A stretch of DNA of 64,000 bases. It comes from a virus. The notes under the pieces are model-generated. The model saw nothing but the letters and a program-made list of their open reading frames with translations, was not told where the DNA came from and made no database searches. The first letter of the stretch is position 1, and each line of letters starts with the position of its first letter. Both the position numbers and the translations under genes were made by a program. The DNA lies in IMG/VR virus record IMGVR_UViG_3300032291_002944, positions 1 through 64,000 of that record. The stretch is one strand, 5' to 3'. Shown here piece by piece: positions 30,219 to 39,469 of the stretch.

Positions 30219-32018
30219 ATGGGAGCATTATTAGATTCAGGTCTTGTTGGTAATATAGGTCTTAAGCACCTTAAAGTTATCAAAGAGGACACAATTAACA
30301 AATGGGACAAATTAGGATTCTTAGAGGGTCTTAAAGGTCACATGAGAGAAAACGTTGCACAATTATATGAAAACCAAGCATCGTATTTAATTAACGAAGC
30401 ATCATCTACATCTGATACAGGTGCATTTGAAACAGTTGTTTTTCCAATTGTTAGACGTGTATTCTCTAAATTATTAGCGAATGATATCGTTTCAGTACAA
30501 GCTATGAATTTACCTATCGGTAAATTATTCTACTTCGTACCAAACATTCAATCTTACGAAGTTGAAACAGCGACTAATGGTCAACACTACGCACCTTATG
30601 GTTCACCAAACGCAAGTGCAGGTCAAACACCAAACAGTGGTTATGACTATAACAACACTAAAGACCTTTACGATAGATTCTACGAAGGTAACGAACCAGC
30701 TTTAGACCCACCAGGTTTATTTGACTATTCTAAAGGACAATTTTCTGCAATTACTGCTGAGGTTGGTACTGTAGCTTGGTTAGCTGACCAATTAGTTCCT
30801 TCTGCATATACTACTTCTGATTACAGAAAAGTATTAATCGTTATGTCAGGTTTCGCATCTGATGGAGCTGGTAAATTAATCGGACCAGACGGTCAACCAA
30901 TGGATAATGAAGCTTTCTTATCTGACTTAACTGTTTATGGTGTTGCTACTAACTGGTATACATCTGCTAACACAACTAACCCTTACTTATTTAGAGTTGT
31001 AACTCAAAGATACGGTAAAGGTATTGTAAATTACGGTAATAACAACGCTACATTAGTATTCCCTAACAGTAAAACTGATGGTGGTCAATATGACAACTTA
31101 TGTGATGCTCAAGGTAAGATTTACTTAGAGGTTGATTTACAAGTACCAGTTTGTATTACTTGTGGAGGTTCAATGGACGGTTACACAGGTTCTACATTCT
31201 CTTCTTCTACCGCTGCTGACAATGCGTTCACAGCAACTTATAGAATCTATAAGAACTTAGAATTTGAAGATAAAATTGGTGAGGTTTCATTTGATTTAAT
31301 GTCAGTAACAGTTTCTGTAACTGAAAGAAAATTAAGAGCTCAATGGTCTCCAGAAATGGCACAAGACGTTGCAGCATTCCACAACATTGATGCTGAAGCT
31401 GAATTAACAGCTTTATTATCTGAGCAAGTTGCAGCTGAGATTGACCGTGAAATCTTAAGAGATTTACGTAAAGGAGCAGCTTGGAACTTACGTTGGGATT
31501 ACAATGGATGGAAGAGACTGGGCGGTAGTGCAGTACCTTACACTCAAAAAGACTGGAATCAAACTTTGATTACAGCTATCAACCAAATTTCAGCTCAAAT
31601 CCACAAGTCTACTTTAAGAGGTGGAGCTAACTGGATTGTTGTTTCTTCTGAAATCAGTGCTATCTTTGATGACTTGGAGTACTTCCACGTATCAAACGCA
31701 GCTCCTGAGCAAGACCAATACAACATGGGTATTGAAAGAGTAGGTACTTTAGCTGGTCGTTACCAAGTTTATAGAGACCCTTACTTCCCTGCTAACCAAG
31801 TGTTATTAGGTCACAAAGGTACATCTTTATTAGATACTGGTTACATCTACGCACCGTACGTACCTTTACAATTAACTCCAACAATGTACAATCCGTTTAA
31901 CTTTACACCAATCAAAGGTATCATGACTAGATACGCTAAGAAAATGGTTAATAACAGATTCTACGGACGTATCACAGTTGACGGTGTTAGAACTTTCGAC
32001 TTAAGAGAATTGAGATAA
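30219..32018 (+). CDS. Major capsid protein (gp23-like)
   Basis: A 599-residue HK97-fold capsid protein. AFETVVFPIVRRVFSKLLAN followed by DIVSVQAMNLPIGKLFYFVP is the typical gp23 N-arm to E-loop signature, and the C-terminal part (NMGIERVGTLAGRYQVYRDP and FTPIKGIMTRYAKKMVNNRF) fits the A-domain. The gene is richer in G+C and in preferred codons than its neighbours, as expected for the most abundant protein. The 49-nt leader is A-rich (AAAAATAAAAATAAAATAAAA-like), which favours initiation in Flavobacteria. No own late motif was seen; it likely reads from the scaffold promoter. A bidirectional terminator follows. The mature N-terminus is probably created by gp21-type cleavage. Confidence 0.95.
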   Translation: MGALLDSGLVGNIGLKHLKVIKEDTINKWDKLGFLEGLKGHMRENVAQLYENQASYLINEASSTSDTGAFETVVFPIVRRVFSKLLANDIVSVQAMNLPIGKLFYFVPNIQSYEVETATNGQHYAPYGSPNASAGQTPNSGYDYNNTKDLYDRFYEGNEPALDPPGLFDYSKGQFSAITAEVGTVAWLADQLVPSAYTTSDYRKVLIVMSGFASDGAGKLIGPDGQPMDNEAFLSDLTVYGVATNWYTSANTTNPYLFRVVTQRYGKGIVNYGNNNATLVFPNSKTDGGQYDNLCDAQGKIYLEVDLQVPVCITCGGSMDGYTGSTFSSSTAADNAFTATYRIYKNLEFEDKIGEVSFDLMSVTVSVTERKLRAQWSPEMAQDVAAFHNIDAEAELTALLSEQVAAEIDREILRDLRKGAAWNLRWDYNGWKRLGGSAVPYTQKDWNQTLITAINQISAQIHKSTLRGGANWIVVSSEISAIFDDLEYFHVSNAAPEQDQYNMGIERVGTLAGRYQVYRDPYFPANQVLLGHKGTSLLDTGYIYAPYVPLQLTPTMYNPFNFTPIKGIMTRYAKKMVNNRFYGRITVDGVRTFDLRELR

Positions 32019-32038
32019 TCAATATTCTTGATGATAGT

Positions 32039-32069
32039 AAAAAAGGGACAAGTAATTGTCCCTTTTTTT
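32039..32069. terminator. Bidirectional rho-independent terminator
   Basis: AAAAAAGGGACA-AGTAAT-TGTCCCTTTTTTT is symmetric and can stop the plus-strand capsid transcript and the minus-strand gene at 32068-32292. It overlaps the stop codon of the latter. Confidence 0.9.
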
Positions 32070-32292
32070 ATTCGTCAGTTTTTATTGAATTTAATATTCT
32101 TATTGATTTAGAAATTAATTCGGCTTCTTGAAGAGAATATATACTATGTTGATGGGCATATTCTAATGCTTGTATTAACATATAAAATGCCTGGTCAAAG
32201 TTTAAGTTATTAACTATCAGTTCAATGTCTTCAGGTTTATAATAGGCAACACTATTAAAAAGTAATCCTAATGGTTTTTTTTCTTGTTCCAT
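32068..32292 (-). CDS. Small helical protein (74 aa), unknown
   Basis: A 74-residue all-helical-looking protein (EDIELIVNNLNFDQAFYMLIQ, AELISKSIRILNS). No family recognised. It faces the capsid gene across a shared terminator. Its start codon is 28 nt from the divergent gene at 32321, so promoters overlap here. Confidence 0.55.
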   Translation of the reverse strand: MEQEKKPLGLLFNSVAYYKPEDIELIVNNLNFDQAFYMLIQALEYAHQHSIYSLQEAELISKSIRILNSIKTDE

Positions 32293-32307
32293 AATGTGTT
32301 ATTGCGA

Positions 32308-32315
32308 TATTTATA
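32308..32315 (+). promoter_or_regulatory. Candidate late promoter, TATTTATA
   Basis: TATTTATA, 5 nt before ATG 32321. It lies inside the longer frame from 32294, which argues for the downstream start. Confidence 0.62.
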
Positions 32316-32320
32316 ATAAT

Positions 32321-33016
32321 ATGAAAAATAAAAGTATTAGTGAAGCAACAGGGTCAGGAAGTTCTGGACATTTTAAAGTACCAATTGTTTTAGCACCTCA
32401 GGCATGGACTGAAGAACAATTAGGACCATTTAATATTCCTGTTTATCGCTACACTAATGCTGAGTTAGCATATGAAGAGGCCGATGGAGACTATAAAGAA
32501 ACTCCTGAACAAAGAGAAAAAATTGAAAATAGAACTGATAAACTTTCAAAAGTTGATATGTATTTGAAACAATTTTATACCGACCAAAATGATGATGAAG
32601 GAGGTGACATTGGTAATGTTGAAAATCCTGAAGATGTGATAGATAAAGCCGTTGGATTTCTTAAAGAGGATTTGGCAGTTTGGTTTGGTAAAAAGAAAGC
32701 TCCAAAAGGTAGTTCACAACCTAAAGGACCATGGGTAAACATTTGTCGTAAAAAAGAAGGTGGTGGCCATCCACCATGTGGTAGACCTGAAGCTAGTGAT
32801 AAAGGGTATCCTAAATGCCGTGCTGCGGGTGTTGCAAGTAAAATGAGTGATTCTCAAAAAAGAAGTGCTTGTCAACAAAAAAGAAAGGCAGAAAAAACAC
32901 ACTCAAAAAGTGGTACAGGTAATAAACCAAAAATGACTCATTACAAGCCAAAAAATGAATCTCTTAGAGATGCAATAAAAAACGCCTTAAGAGAACAATT
33001 TAATATAATTCCTTAA
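32321..33016 (+). CDS. Cys-rich putative virion protein
   Basis: A 231-residue protein. The in-frame ATG at 32294 would add nine residues, but the TATTTATA motif lies inside that stretch, so the start at 32321 (MKNKSISEATGSG) is preferred. The C-terminal half has four or more Cys in a basic context (WVNICRKKEGGGHPPCGRPEA, YPKCRAAGVASKM, RSACQQKRKAEK), probably a metal-binding fold like the Cys/Lys-rich domains found in many T4-like phage proteins. The tail (NESLRDAIKNALREQ) resembles the leader motif placed at the C-terminus. Function unknown; likely packaged. Confidence 0.68.
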   Translation: MKNKSISEATGSGSSGHFKVPIVLAPQAWTEEQLGPFNIPVYRYTNAELAYEEADGDYKETPEQREKIENRTDKLSKVDMYLKQFYTDQNDDEGGDIGNVENPEDVIDKAVGFLKEDLAVWFGKKKAPKGSSQPKGPWVNICRKKEGGGHPPCGRPEASDKGYPKCRAAGVASKMSDSQKRSACQQKRKAEKTHSKSGTGNKPKMTHYKPKNESLRDAIKNALREQFNIIP

Positions 33017-33025
33017 AGCGGTTTA

Positions 33026-33511
33026 TTAATTTTTAAACAACAAAGAAACAAAATTCTGCCAAGTTTCAACGTCATTCTCATTTCTACCAATATTTGCAGA
33101 ATAACAAGTTAACACTACGTTATCTTTTGTATAACCTTTATTCCTATCTAATCTATCTAAGGAAGGTTGTTGGGGGTGTTTCGTTTGACTTGAGGGGATT
33201 ATAGGAATTTTAAACCAAAAACACAAACCATTCTGGTTTTTATACATTTCGTTTATATCATCTACTGTTAAAGTATGTTCTTTTTTTCTTTTAGAATCGT
33301 GTATTAATGTGTTTTGCCATAACCTAACTCGTCTTTCTTTTTGTTTAATTCCTTCAGATTTTCTATACTCTAAGTTTTCTCTTCTTTTTTTCTTACCTAA
33401 TCTACCTATTTCTAAGGAACAAACTATACATTTTAGTGTTCGTTGTGAAGAATAAAATTCATTTTTACTTTTACTAACCCCGCATATTTTACATATTTTT
33501 TGTGTATCCAT
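33026..33511 (-). CDS. HNH-type endonuclease with N-terminal zinc finger
   Basis: A 161-residue protein. An N-terminal CKICG...CIVC pair forms a zinc finger, a Lys/Arg-rich helical middle follows, and the C-terminal PSLDRLDRNKGYTKDNVVLTC matches the beta-beta-alpha metal HNH/His-Me fold of phage homing endonucleases. The frame extends to 33535, but a TATTTATT motif lies within the extra part, so ATG 33511 (MDTQKICKICG) is chosen. It lies between two structural genes, as free-standing homing endonucleases do in T4-like phages; whether it is active is unknown. Confidence 0.75.
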   Translation of the reverse strand: MDTQKICKICGVSKSKNEFYSSQRTLKCIVCSLEIGRLGKKKRRENLEYRKSEGIKQKERRVRLWQNTLIHDSKRKKEHTLTVDDINEMYKNQNGLCFWFKIPIIPSSQTKHPQQPSLDRLDRNKGYTKDNVVLTCYSANIGRNENDVETWQNFVSLLFKN

Positions 33512-33514
33512 AGT

Positions 33515-33522
33515 AATAAATA
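33515..33522 (-). promoter_or_regulatory. Candidate late promoter, TATTTATT
   Basis: TATTTATT on the minus strand, 3 nt before ATG 33511 of the HNH gene. Confidence 0.55.
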
Positions 33523-33543
33523 TACGGACATGCAAAAAAAAAC

Positions 33544-33569
33544 AAAAAAAAGGAAAATAATTTCCTTTT
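33544..33569 (-). terminator. Rho-independent terminator
   Basis: On the minus strand, AAAAGGAAA-TTAT-TTTCCTTTTTTT after the gene at 33593. The stem is AT-rich but perfect with a long T-run. It ends the 39.8-33.6 kb structural transcript. Confidence 0.78.
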
Positions 33570-33592
33570 AATATAACATTGACGATATGGTT

Positions 33593-34060
33593 CTAACAAT
33601 ATGGTGATGAACATTTTTTCTTTCCATCAAGACCTGGTTTAGTCCCTTTACATACTTGGACCCCATAACCATTACTATAAGCCGAGGGAAAGATTTTAAA
33701 CTTACCTTTAGCCGCAGCCAAACCTCTAGCACATAATTTAGTTCCTGTTTTCTTTTTGCCTTCAGCCATCATTTCTTCGTAATCAACATATTCTTCTTCT
33801 TTTTCGAATTCATTTTTGAAAAAATCAAATACTTGGTCTATGTTGACCTTTGCTTCAGTGATATGGTCATCGGCCCAATCATGTCCATTATTGATTAACT
33901 GGTCAACCATTTGGGGGTCCATATCCAACATCATTTCACATTGTCTTTTGATTTGTTCTAAATTACTGAAAAACATATAATTTGCTTCTTCTTGTTCTTT
34001 AAGAACTTTGTTAACAAGTCTATTTAAATCTTGTTCTGTAAGTTTTACTATCTTTGTCAT
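33593..34060 (-). CDS. Leader-bearing Cys/Lys-rich virion protein
   Basis: A 155-residue protein. The start (KIVKLTEQDLNRLVNKVLKEQ preceded by MT) matches the leader of the 7679 protein almost residue for residue. A helical middle follows, then LCARGLAAAKGKFKIFPSAY and SNGYGVQVCKG, a Cys-flanked basic module seen in many tailed phages, ending CSSPYC. Probably an internal head protein that is targeted by the leader and trimmed by the prohead protease. It starts inside the stop of the upstream structural gene (4-nt overlap). Confidence 0.7.
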   Translation of the reverse strand: MTKIVKLTEQDLNRLVNKVLKEQEEANYMFFSNLEQIKRQCEMMLDMDPQMVDQLINNGHDWADDHITEAKVNIDQVFDFFKNEFEKEEEYVDYEEMMAEGKKKTGTKLCARGLAAAKGKFKIFPSAYSNGYGVQVCKGTKPGLDGKKKCSSPYC

Positions 34061-35559
34061 TTTTTATTTACGATATTAAACGTTAATTGTTTTTTATAGG
34101 TGTCTTTCTCACCTGATGTATTTACTTGAATATCAACATAATATTGATTAGGTATTTTATCTCTCATATCAAATATAAAGTAATACTCGTTTGGTGTTCT
34201 ATTAATTGGAGTCCAATCTTGAACTTGCACTTCTGTTGTACCTTCTCTAACATATACTCTATAAAACGCTGAAATATTTTGTAATGGTACTTGTCCTGTA
34301 TAGGCCTTCTTAATTGTAACCCCAACCTTTCTGATGTCAGAATTAAGTATTTGTTCGTTTTGTAATATGCCATAAAAATCAAAACCGAATTTGGTTGGGT
34401 CTTGAGACACCGCTCCGATTTGGATTCCTGATGAATATGGTAATAGGGTGAACTGATTTGTTACGTTTGGAAGACTTTGTCCGTTAATAGTTAAACCTGA
34501 CCATACATCGTAGAATAAACACGGTGTAGGTTGATTTGTAAACCCGTTAGGTACAACAACTTCATAAACTCCTTTAGTTCTTAAACAAGTGTTTAAAGAT
34601 GACATACCACTAACTGCATCTCCATTTCTATCTTCAATCCTAACAAAGGGGTCAGAATCCAAATTAACCAAATCTCCATTTTGATAAACATAAAGGAACA
34701 ATTTATTTTCTTGGTTTTTTAAGAACACATTTCTATCGTCTTTAATTAAGTCGTCATATGTTGTTAACATATATGGTTGATAAAATGTTTGTGTTTGTCT
34801 TGAGAAGAACGCAACACTATAACTTTCGGTTAAACCTGTTAAGTTTTCAATTTGAGGTAGGTAGGCTAATCCCCATCCTGTAACACCTGTAATTGAACCA
34901 TTAAGGACACCGTTAATTTCATTTGACATATCCATGTTAATGTCCTCATTACCTAATTCAAAATGTTGTCTTGCAACAATTGTTAAACCTGAGTAATTAA
35001 CCGTTCCTTCATTTTTGTTATTATAAATTCCTTGTTGAGACCAATTTGAAATTGTGGATGTTTGATACCAGTTAGATGGTCTTGTAGAATAGGCTCTACT
35101 ATCCACATATGTTAAGGGGGCCGAACCTCCTATGGCACTATTCTGAGCTAAGTTAAAATCGTTGTAATCATAACCAACTCCTTCATCCCAATCTTGAGCT
35201 GGACCTGTCGCACCTGACGCCTGAGGGATTCTAAATAAAATTAGGTCAAATGATGTCGCTCGTCTTCTTTCGTTTGACATAAACGAATTTAAGAGTTCAT
35301 TATCAAATGACGATGTATTTGTCATCTTTAATGTGTGAGTCATTGCTGAAGTACAACCTGTTGAAATTACCCCTGATACAATATTTTCTCTAAGTAATGC
35401 TAAATCTAAATCAAAAATGAATCTAGTATATCCGTAATTAGGTATTACGAAATCAGACGCACCAAAATTTAATTCAATAACAGGGTTTCTTCCCGTGTTG
35501 ACGTAAGAATTTGATATGATAGTATTATTCTTATCTATGTATGACCTTAAGATTGACAT
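34057..35559 (-). CDS. Large structural protein with Ig-like beta domains
   Basis: A 500-residue, beta-rich protein with few charged runs. It begins MSILRSYIDKNNTIISNS and TGRNPVIELNFG; the C-terminal part (FYRVYVREGTTEVQVQDW, YYVDIQVNTSG) looks like Ig-like or fibronectin-like strands. No specific family assigned. It sits next to the gp5-like baseplate gene and has a perfect TATTTATA, so a tail, baseplate or fibre-attachment protein is the best guess. Confidence 0.68.
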   Translation of the reverse strand: MSILRSYIDKNNTIISNSYVNTGRNPVIELNFGASDFVIPNYGYTRFIFDLDLALLRENIVSGVISTGCTSAMTHTLKMTNTSSFDNELLNSFMSNERRRATSFDLILFRIPQASGATGPAQDWDEGVGYDYNDFNLAQNSAIGGSAPLTYVDSRAYSTRPSNWYQTSTISNWSQQGIYNNKNEGTVNYSGLTIVARQHFELGNEDINMDMSNEINGVLNGSITGVTGWGLAYLPQIENLTGLTESYSVAFFSRQTQTFYQPYMLTTYDDLIKDDRNVFLKNQENKLFLYVYQNGDLVNLDSDPFVRIEDRNGDAVSGMSSLNTCLRTKGVYEVVVPNGFTNQPTPCLFYDVWSGLTINGQSLPNVTNQFTLLPYSSGIQIGAVSQDPTKFGFDFYGILQNEQILNSDIRKVGVTIKKAYTGQVPLQNISAFYRVYVREGTTEVQVQDWTPINRTPNEYYFIFDMRDKIPNQYYVDIQVNTSGEKDTYKKQLTFNIVNKK

Positions 35560-35572
35560 TAATGCTTTTTAA

Positions 35573-35580
35573 TATAAATA
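35573..35580 (-). promoter_or_regulatory. Candidate late promoter, TATTTATA
   Basis: TATTTATA on the minus strand, 13 nt before the start of the 500-residue structural protein, just after the stop of the gp5-like gene. Confidence 0.62.
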
Positions 35581-37146
35581 CTAGTTAAGTCTAATATTTT
35601 TGTTAAGAATCTTATTTACCGCGTTTTGAAGTTCAGTTAATATATCTTGAACGTTACTTCCATCTTGAGTTACAGGTACTGGAGGTAATCCAGGGTATGC
35701 GTGAGTATGTGTTACCATAAATCTAACAATTAAATTTATTAACTCCATAAGTTCTTCACCTCTAACTAAACTTGATGTTTTTGGAATAATATCGTCAACA
35801 AATTGTTCTCCTGTAATACCATATAATGTGTTATCAAAGTTAATTTTACCTTTTCCTGGTATAGAAGATAGATGAGAAAGTAAAAAAACTTTATCACTAC
35901 CTAAAGCTCCATATGTTGTGGGAGTAGTGGTAAATGTTGAAACGGGTATTACTGTTTTTTTAGTTTCAAGAGGTATCCCAACTTTATTTTTTGCATATAC
36001 TAAACCATAACCTCCTTGTTGAAGAGCCGAGTATAATTTAACTTTATTGAATATGTTTTTTATATTTTCAACTTCGGCTCCATCAGAATTTACATAACTT
36101 GCAGATAATGATGGATTTAAATATGAATATGTTAAATTATTTGGTCTATAAAAGAATGGAAATTTACCACTTTCAGCTAAAGCAAGTGTTAAGTTAAGCG
36201 ATGGTGATATTTCGGCTCCTGTTAATGGGTCAGTAACTCCTGCAGTTCCATTACATTTATTTATGAAATTGTTAATGAATTTAACTGTATCATATTCTGA
36301 TAATAATGTGAACGGTACCGAATCAATTAAAGATTTTAAATTTTCTTTAATAACACTACCAACAGTTAAATTTTTAGAATTTGTTGATATATCTGGTTTT
36401 AAACCGTAAAGATACACACTACCCGAAAATTTATTTTGAGTATTTTCAGGGTTAGTTATCACCCACTCAACCAAATATTTTACCTGAATTACTTTTTGTT
36501 CAAATTCTACAACAACTTTATCATCTTGTTTAACTTTAGTTGTACCAATTCTTGATAATTGTAAAAATCCTCTTTGTGGATTACCTGTTGGTATTACGTT
36601 TGGAATTAAAGTAGTTGATTTAAACTTACCAGCTCTTAATAATATTTCATTTTCCTTAACAATTAAATCCGCACTTCCTCTACCTAAAAGGGCATTGTCA
36701 CCTGGTTCAGGGAATACACCTTTATGAGTAGCCTTATCAGCATATGTTCCGTCTTGATTTTTTAAAGGTTTAGGATTGGCTAATTGAGTACCTGTACCTG
36801 TAAATTTATTTCCCCCAACATAATATTCAAAAAGAATTGACGTTGGAGATGAAAATGTGTTTTGAATGTAATATTGATTTTGATATTTAAATTCACTATT
36901 AACATAAATTACTTGGGCTAATTCTTCTATCTTTGGTACTTGATACATAAAATATGGCATCAAAGGATTAAAGATAAACGGGTCTCTACTTGTCCATACA
37001 TCTTTTTTCTCATCCCAAGGTGGGTCAGTAATACTTTTTACAATATCATCATAATTATCAACTAATAATTTGGCTCTAATCCTACCCAACATCATTGGGT
37101 CACGATTATCCATAACGACTACTTGAAAAAATATTGGCTCACTCAT
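35581..37146 (-). CDS. Baseplate hub protein with gp5-like OB domain
   Basis: A 521-residue protein. The N-terminus (FFQVVVMDNRDPMMLGRIRAKL) is the OB-fold signature of T4 gp5-type baseplate spike proteins, including the 'DPxxxGRIR' core, followed by PPWDEKKDVWTSRDPF. The C-terminal half is extended and beta-rich, ending with a His-rich stretch (MVTHTHAYPGLPPVP) reminiscent of metal-binding spike regions. There is no lysozyme domain, unlike T4 gp5. It would form the hub that carries the membrane-piercing needle. It overlaps the next gene upstream by 1 nt (TAATG). Confidence 0.75.
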   Translation of the reverse strand: MSEPIFFQVVVMDNRDPMMLGRIRAKLLVDNYDDIVKSITDPPWDEKKDVWTSRDPFIFNPLMPYFMYQVPKIEELAQVIYVNSEFKYQNQYYIQNTFSSPTSILFEYYVGGNKFTGTGTQLANPKPLKNQDGTYADKATHKGVFPEPGDNALLGRGSADLIVKENEILLRAGKFKSTTLIPNVIPTGNPQRGFLQLSRIGTTKVKQDDKVVVEFEQKVIQVKYLVEWVITNPENTQNKFSGSVYLYGLKPDISTNSKNLTVGSVIKENLKSLIDSVPFTLLSEYDTVKFINNFINKCNGTAGVTDPLTGAEISPSLNLTLALAESGKFPFFYRPNNLTYSYLNPSLSASYVNSDGAEVENIKNIFNKVKLYSALQQGGYGLVYAKNKVGIPLETKKTVIPVSTFTTTPTTYGALGSDKVFLLSHLSSIPGKGKINFDNTLYGITGEQFVDDIIPKTSSLVRGEELMELINLIVRFMVTHTHAYPGLPPVPVTQDGSNVQDILTELQNAVNKILNKNIRLN

Positions 37147-37352
37147 TACTTATTTCTTTGTTCGTACTCTTTTAATGTTTTATTATATAATTCTTCAACA
37201 CTATCTAAATACATAGTTAGATTTATAATATTAGTTCTTGTTAAATCAAAATCGGTAGATAGTTTATCCATCATTTCAATCAATCTTGAGTTAGGTAAAT
37301 TTTTTAAATCACCTTGTTCTTTTAAAATAGTATCAAATTCTTCTGTTGTCAT
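37146..37352 (-). CDS. Small helical protein (68 aa), unknown
   Basis: A 68-residue acidic helical protein (EEFDTILKEQGDLKNLPNSRL, TMYLDSVEELYNKTLKEYEQ). It is stitched between the two large baseplate-type genes (TAATG overlap downstream, 1-nt gap upstream), implying co-translation in fixed ratio. Perhaps a baseplate or tail chaperone; not recognised. Confidence 0.62.
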   Translation of the reverse strand: MTTEEFDTILKEQGDLKNLPNSRLIEMMDKLSTDFDLTRTNIINLTMYLDSVEELYNKTLKEYEQRNK

Positions 37353-37353
37353 A

Positions 37354-39468
37354 TTATCTTGTTTTTCCTACAAATTTTGAACAAAATGCGGGGTTTACCG
37401 CACATTTTGCGTCAATAGTTGTTTCAACTTTACCGTTTTCAGAATTTTCTTTATCCGCTCCTTTAAATCCTGCTAATTGAGCTAATACCATTAAATTTGG
37501 AGAACCATCAGGTAAAGTACCTGTAGGTATACCTAATTCTTGTAAAAATTCTATTGTATTTATTGTTGACCTGTTAGGGTCAGTTCCTGGCAAAAATCCT
37601 GACAAAGCTAAAAGTGGTGCTGGTATATCATCAGTAGTTAAACCCGTACTTTGTGATATTAAATTTAACAACAATAGAATGTCATTAACTAAGGATTTAC
37701 ATCTTCTATAATCGTCAATTAATTGTGAAATTATTAAATAATAATTTAATATTTGTAATAGAGATGTTATAATTGTATATTTTTTTAGAACTCGACTTCT
37801 TACTATATCTTGATTTATGAAGAATAGTAAATTAATAATATCTTTTTCTAATATTTTATATAAAGTTTTTAAAAAAATTGCGCCTATTTTTGAAACTACT
37901 TGAATATTAAATGTTTTAAATAGTTTAAGAAAATCTATTGAGTTATTCACAATATTATTAACCCCACCTAAATTTGTATTACCTGATTGAATAAATGTGT
38001 TACCCGATGTTATCGCTTGATTATATGTTGATATACCCTCAGACTCAACAACTTTTAATAAAACAAAAATAGGTAATAACACTTTAGGCGATAATATTGA
38101 CGCTGCAAGTGCTATAGGTATTTGATTTAATACATCTTGGTTAATTGCAACTTCAACATTTAAATTTGTGGGTATAAAAAGTTTCCATTCAGGATTTTGA
38201 TAAAGACTATCAATAATTGAACTTATACTTTCAACTTGTTGTTCTGTAGTTTGACCACTTAAAGTACTTCTAAAGTCAATCAATTGAGAAACTATGTTTT
38301 CATAATCAACAGGTAATTTAATGTTATTACAATCTTCAAATTCAACAACTTTATTTTGAATGTTGGTTACATTTAAATCTATACTTCTTAAGTCCACTTC
38401 AGTAAATTCAAAAAAGGTTTCATCAACACCATCTAATTCGGCAATTTTCGAAATACCACTAACATCAATTTCTCTTCTCGAATCAAAACAAAGTCCTAAT
38501 ATTCTTTGAAGTAATAAATAAAATTTTGAATTTTGTGTGATTTCGTCAGCACTTAAGTTGGCTTTCATAGAAATTGCACCTGAAAGTACATTTATTAATG
38601 ATGATGTAATATCAACACTATCAACTAATTTAAGTGTACTATAATAATCTATTAAAAAATCCCCAACATTATTTCCTGATTCTTCATTGTCCCCTGTTAA
38701 AGGTTCTTTATCAAGTAATGCGAATCTATAACAATCTTGTGTTACCCCAAATTCGTTAGTTTTAGTATATTGAAAATCAAATAATGGTTGACCCGATGTT
38801 CCTTGGTAATATTTTCCAAATTCAGTATAAAACGACCTGCCTAAATTTGATGAATCCATTCTTTGATTTAATTCCTTATTCATTGGAAATGGTTCTTTAC
38901 CACCATAAGGTCTTAAAAATCCAGGTTCAGTATTTACTTCAACCGCTTCATAAAATACTTTACCGAGCGCGGAGTCAGGAGAGTTTTTTAATATATTAGC
39001 GATATCTAAAGACTCAACTGGAACATATATACCTTCACCTTCAGGTAATGTTGAAAGTGGGTTAACATTTAAATTCGATACAGAAAATCCTTTAAATGTT
39101 TGTTCTTGTGAACAACCTAAAATGTGTATTGCCTCATCTGATATGATTTTTCTAACATCAGGTTCAATTTTTACTAAAGTCTCAATTAGTTTTCTTCTCA
39201 AATAATCCAGAGTACTACTACCTGAACCACTTACCAGTCCAATTAAATCAAGTAATTGTGTAAAAGATGTTGGAGGATTTCTTAAATATCTTTTTTGTTG
39301 TTCTTGAATTTTGTCTAATTGAGTACTAGTTGAATTAATACTTTTAGATGCAGAATTAGCCGCTGATGACTTTAACTCTTTAGCACCCGCAGATGCTTTA
39401 GTAAAAGCAACTACAGCTTTAGTTCTACTTTTGGCGGAACCCCAACTTTGTGATAAATCTATTGCCAT
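37354..39468 (-). CDS. Large baseplate/tail-region structural protein, unknown
   Basis: A 704-residue protein. It has an Ala/Ser/Lys-rich N-terminus (about 1-70), a long middle with strands and helices, then a hydrophobic helix-rich zone at about 505-620 (ILSPKVLLPIFVLLKVVESEG, IGAIFLKTLYKILEKDI, LLQILNYYLIISQL) that could insert in or contact membranes. It ends with Cys pairs (KCAVNPAFCSKF). No family recognised. Set between two small genes upstream of the gp5-like hub, it may be a hub or wedge component. Confidence 0.66.
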   Translation of the reverse strand: MAIDLSQSWGSAKSRTKAVVAFTKASAGAKELKSSAANSASKSINSTSTQLDKIQEQQKRYLRNPPTSFTQLLDLIGLVSGSGSSTLDYLRRKLIETLVKIEPDVRKIISDEAIHILGCSQEQTFKGFSVSNLNVNPLSTLPEGEGIYVPVESLDIANILKNSPDSALGKVFYEAVEVNTEPGFLRPYGGKEPFPMNKELNQRMDSSNLGRSFYTEFGKYYQGTSGQPLFDFQYTKTNEFGVTQDCYRFALLDKEPLTGDNEESGNNVGDFLIDYYSTLKLVDSVDITSSLINVLSGAISMKANLSADEITQNSKFYLLLQRILGLCFDSRREIDVSGISKIAELDGVDETFFEFTEVDLRSIDLNVTNIQNKVVEFEDCNNIKLPVDYENIVSQLIDFRSTLSGQTTEQQVESISSIIDSLYQNPEWKLFIPTNLNVEVAINQDVLNQIPIALAASILSPKVLLPIFVLLKVVESEGISTYNQAITSGNTFIQSGNTNLGGVNNIVNNSIDFLKLFKTFNIQVVSKIGAIFLKTLYKILEKDIINLLFFINQDIVRSRVLKKYTIITSLLQILNYYLIISQLIDDYRRCKSLVNDILLLLNLISQSTGLTTDDIPAPLLALSGFLPGTDPNRSTINTIEFLQELGIPTGTLPDGSPNLMVLAQLAGFKGADKENSENGKVETTIDAKCAVNPAFCSKFVGKTR

Positions 39469-39469
39469 A

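Noticed and set aside
32294-32320. N-terminal extension of the Cys-rich protein starting MCYCDIYNN
   Set aside because: The stretch contains the TATTTATA motif, so transcription would start downstream of it; MKNKSISEATG is the preferred start.
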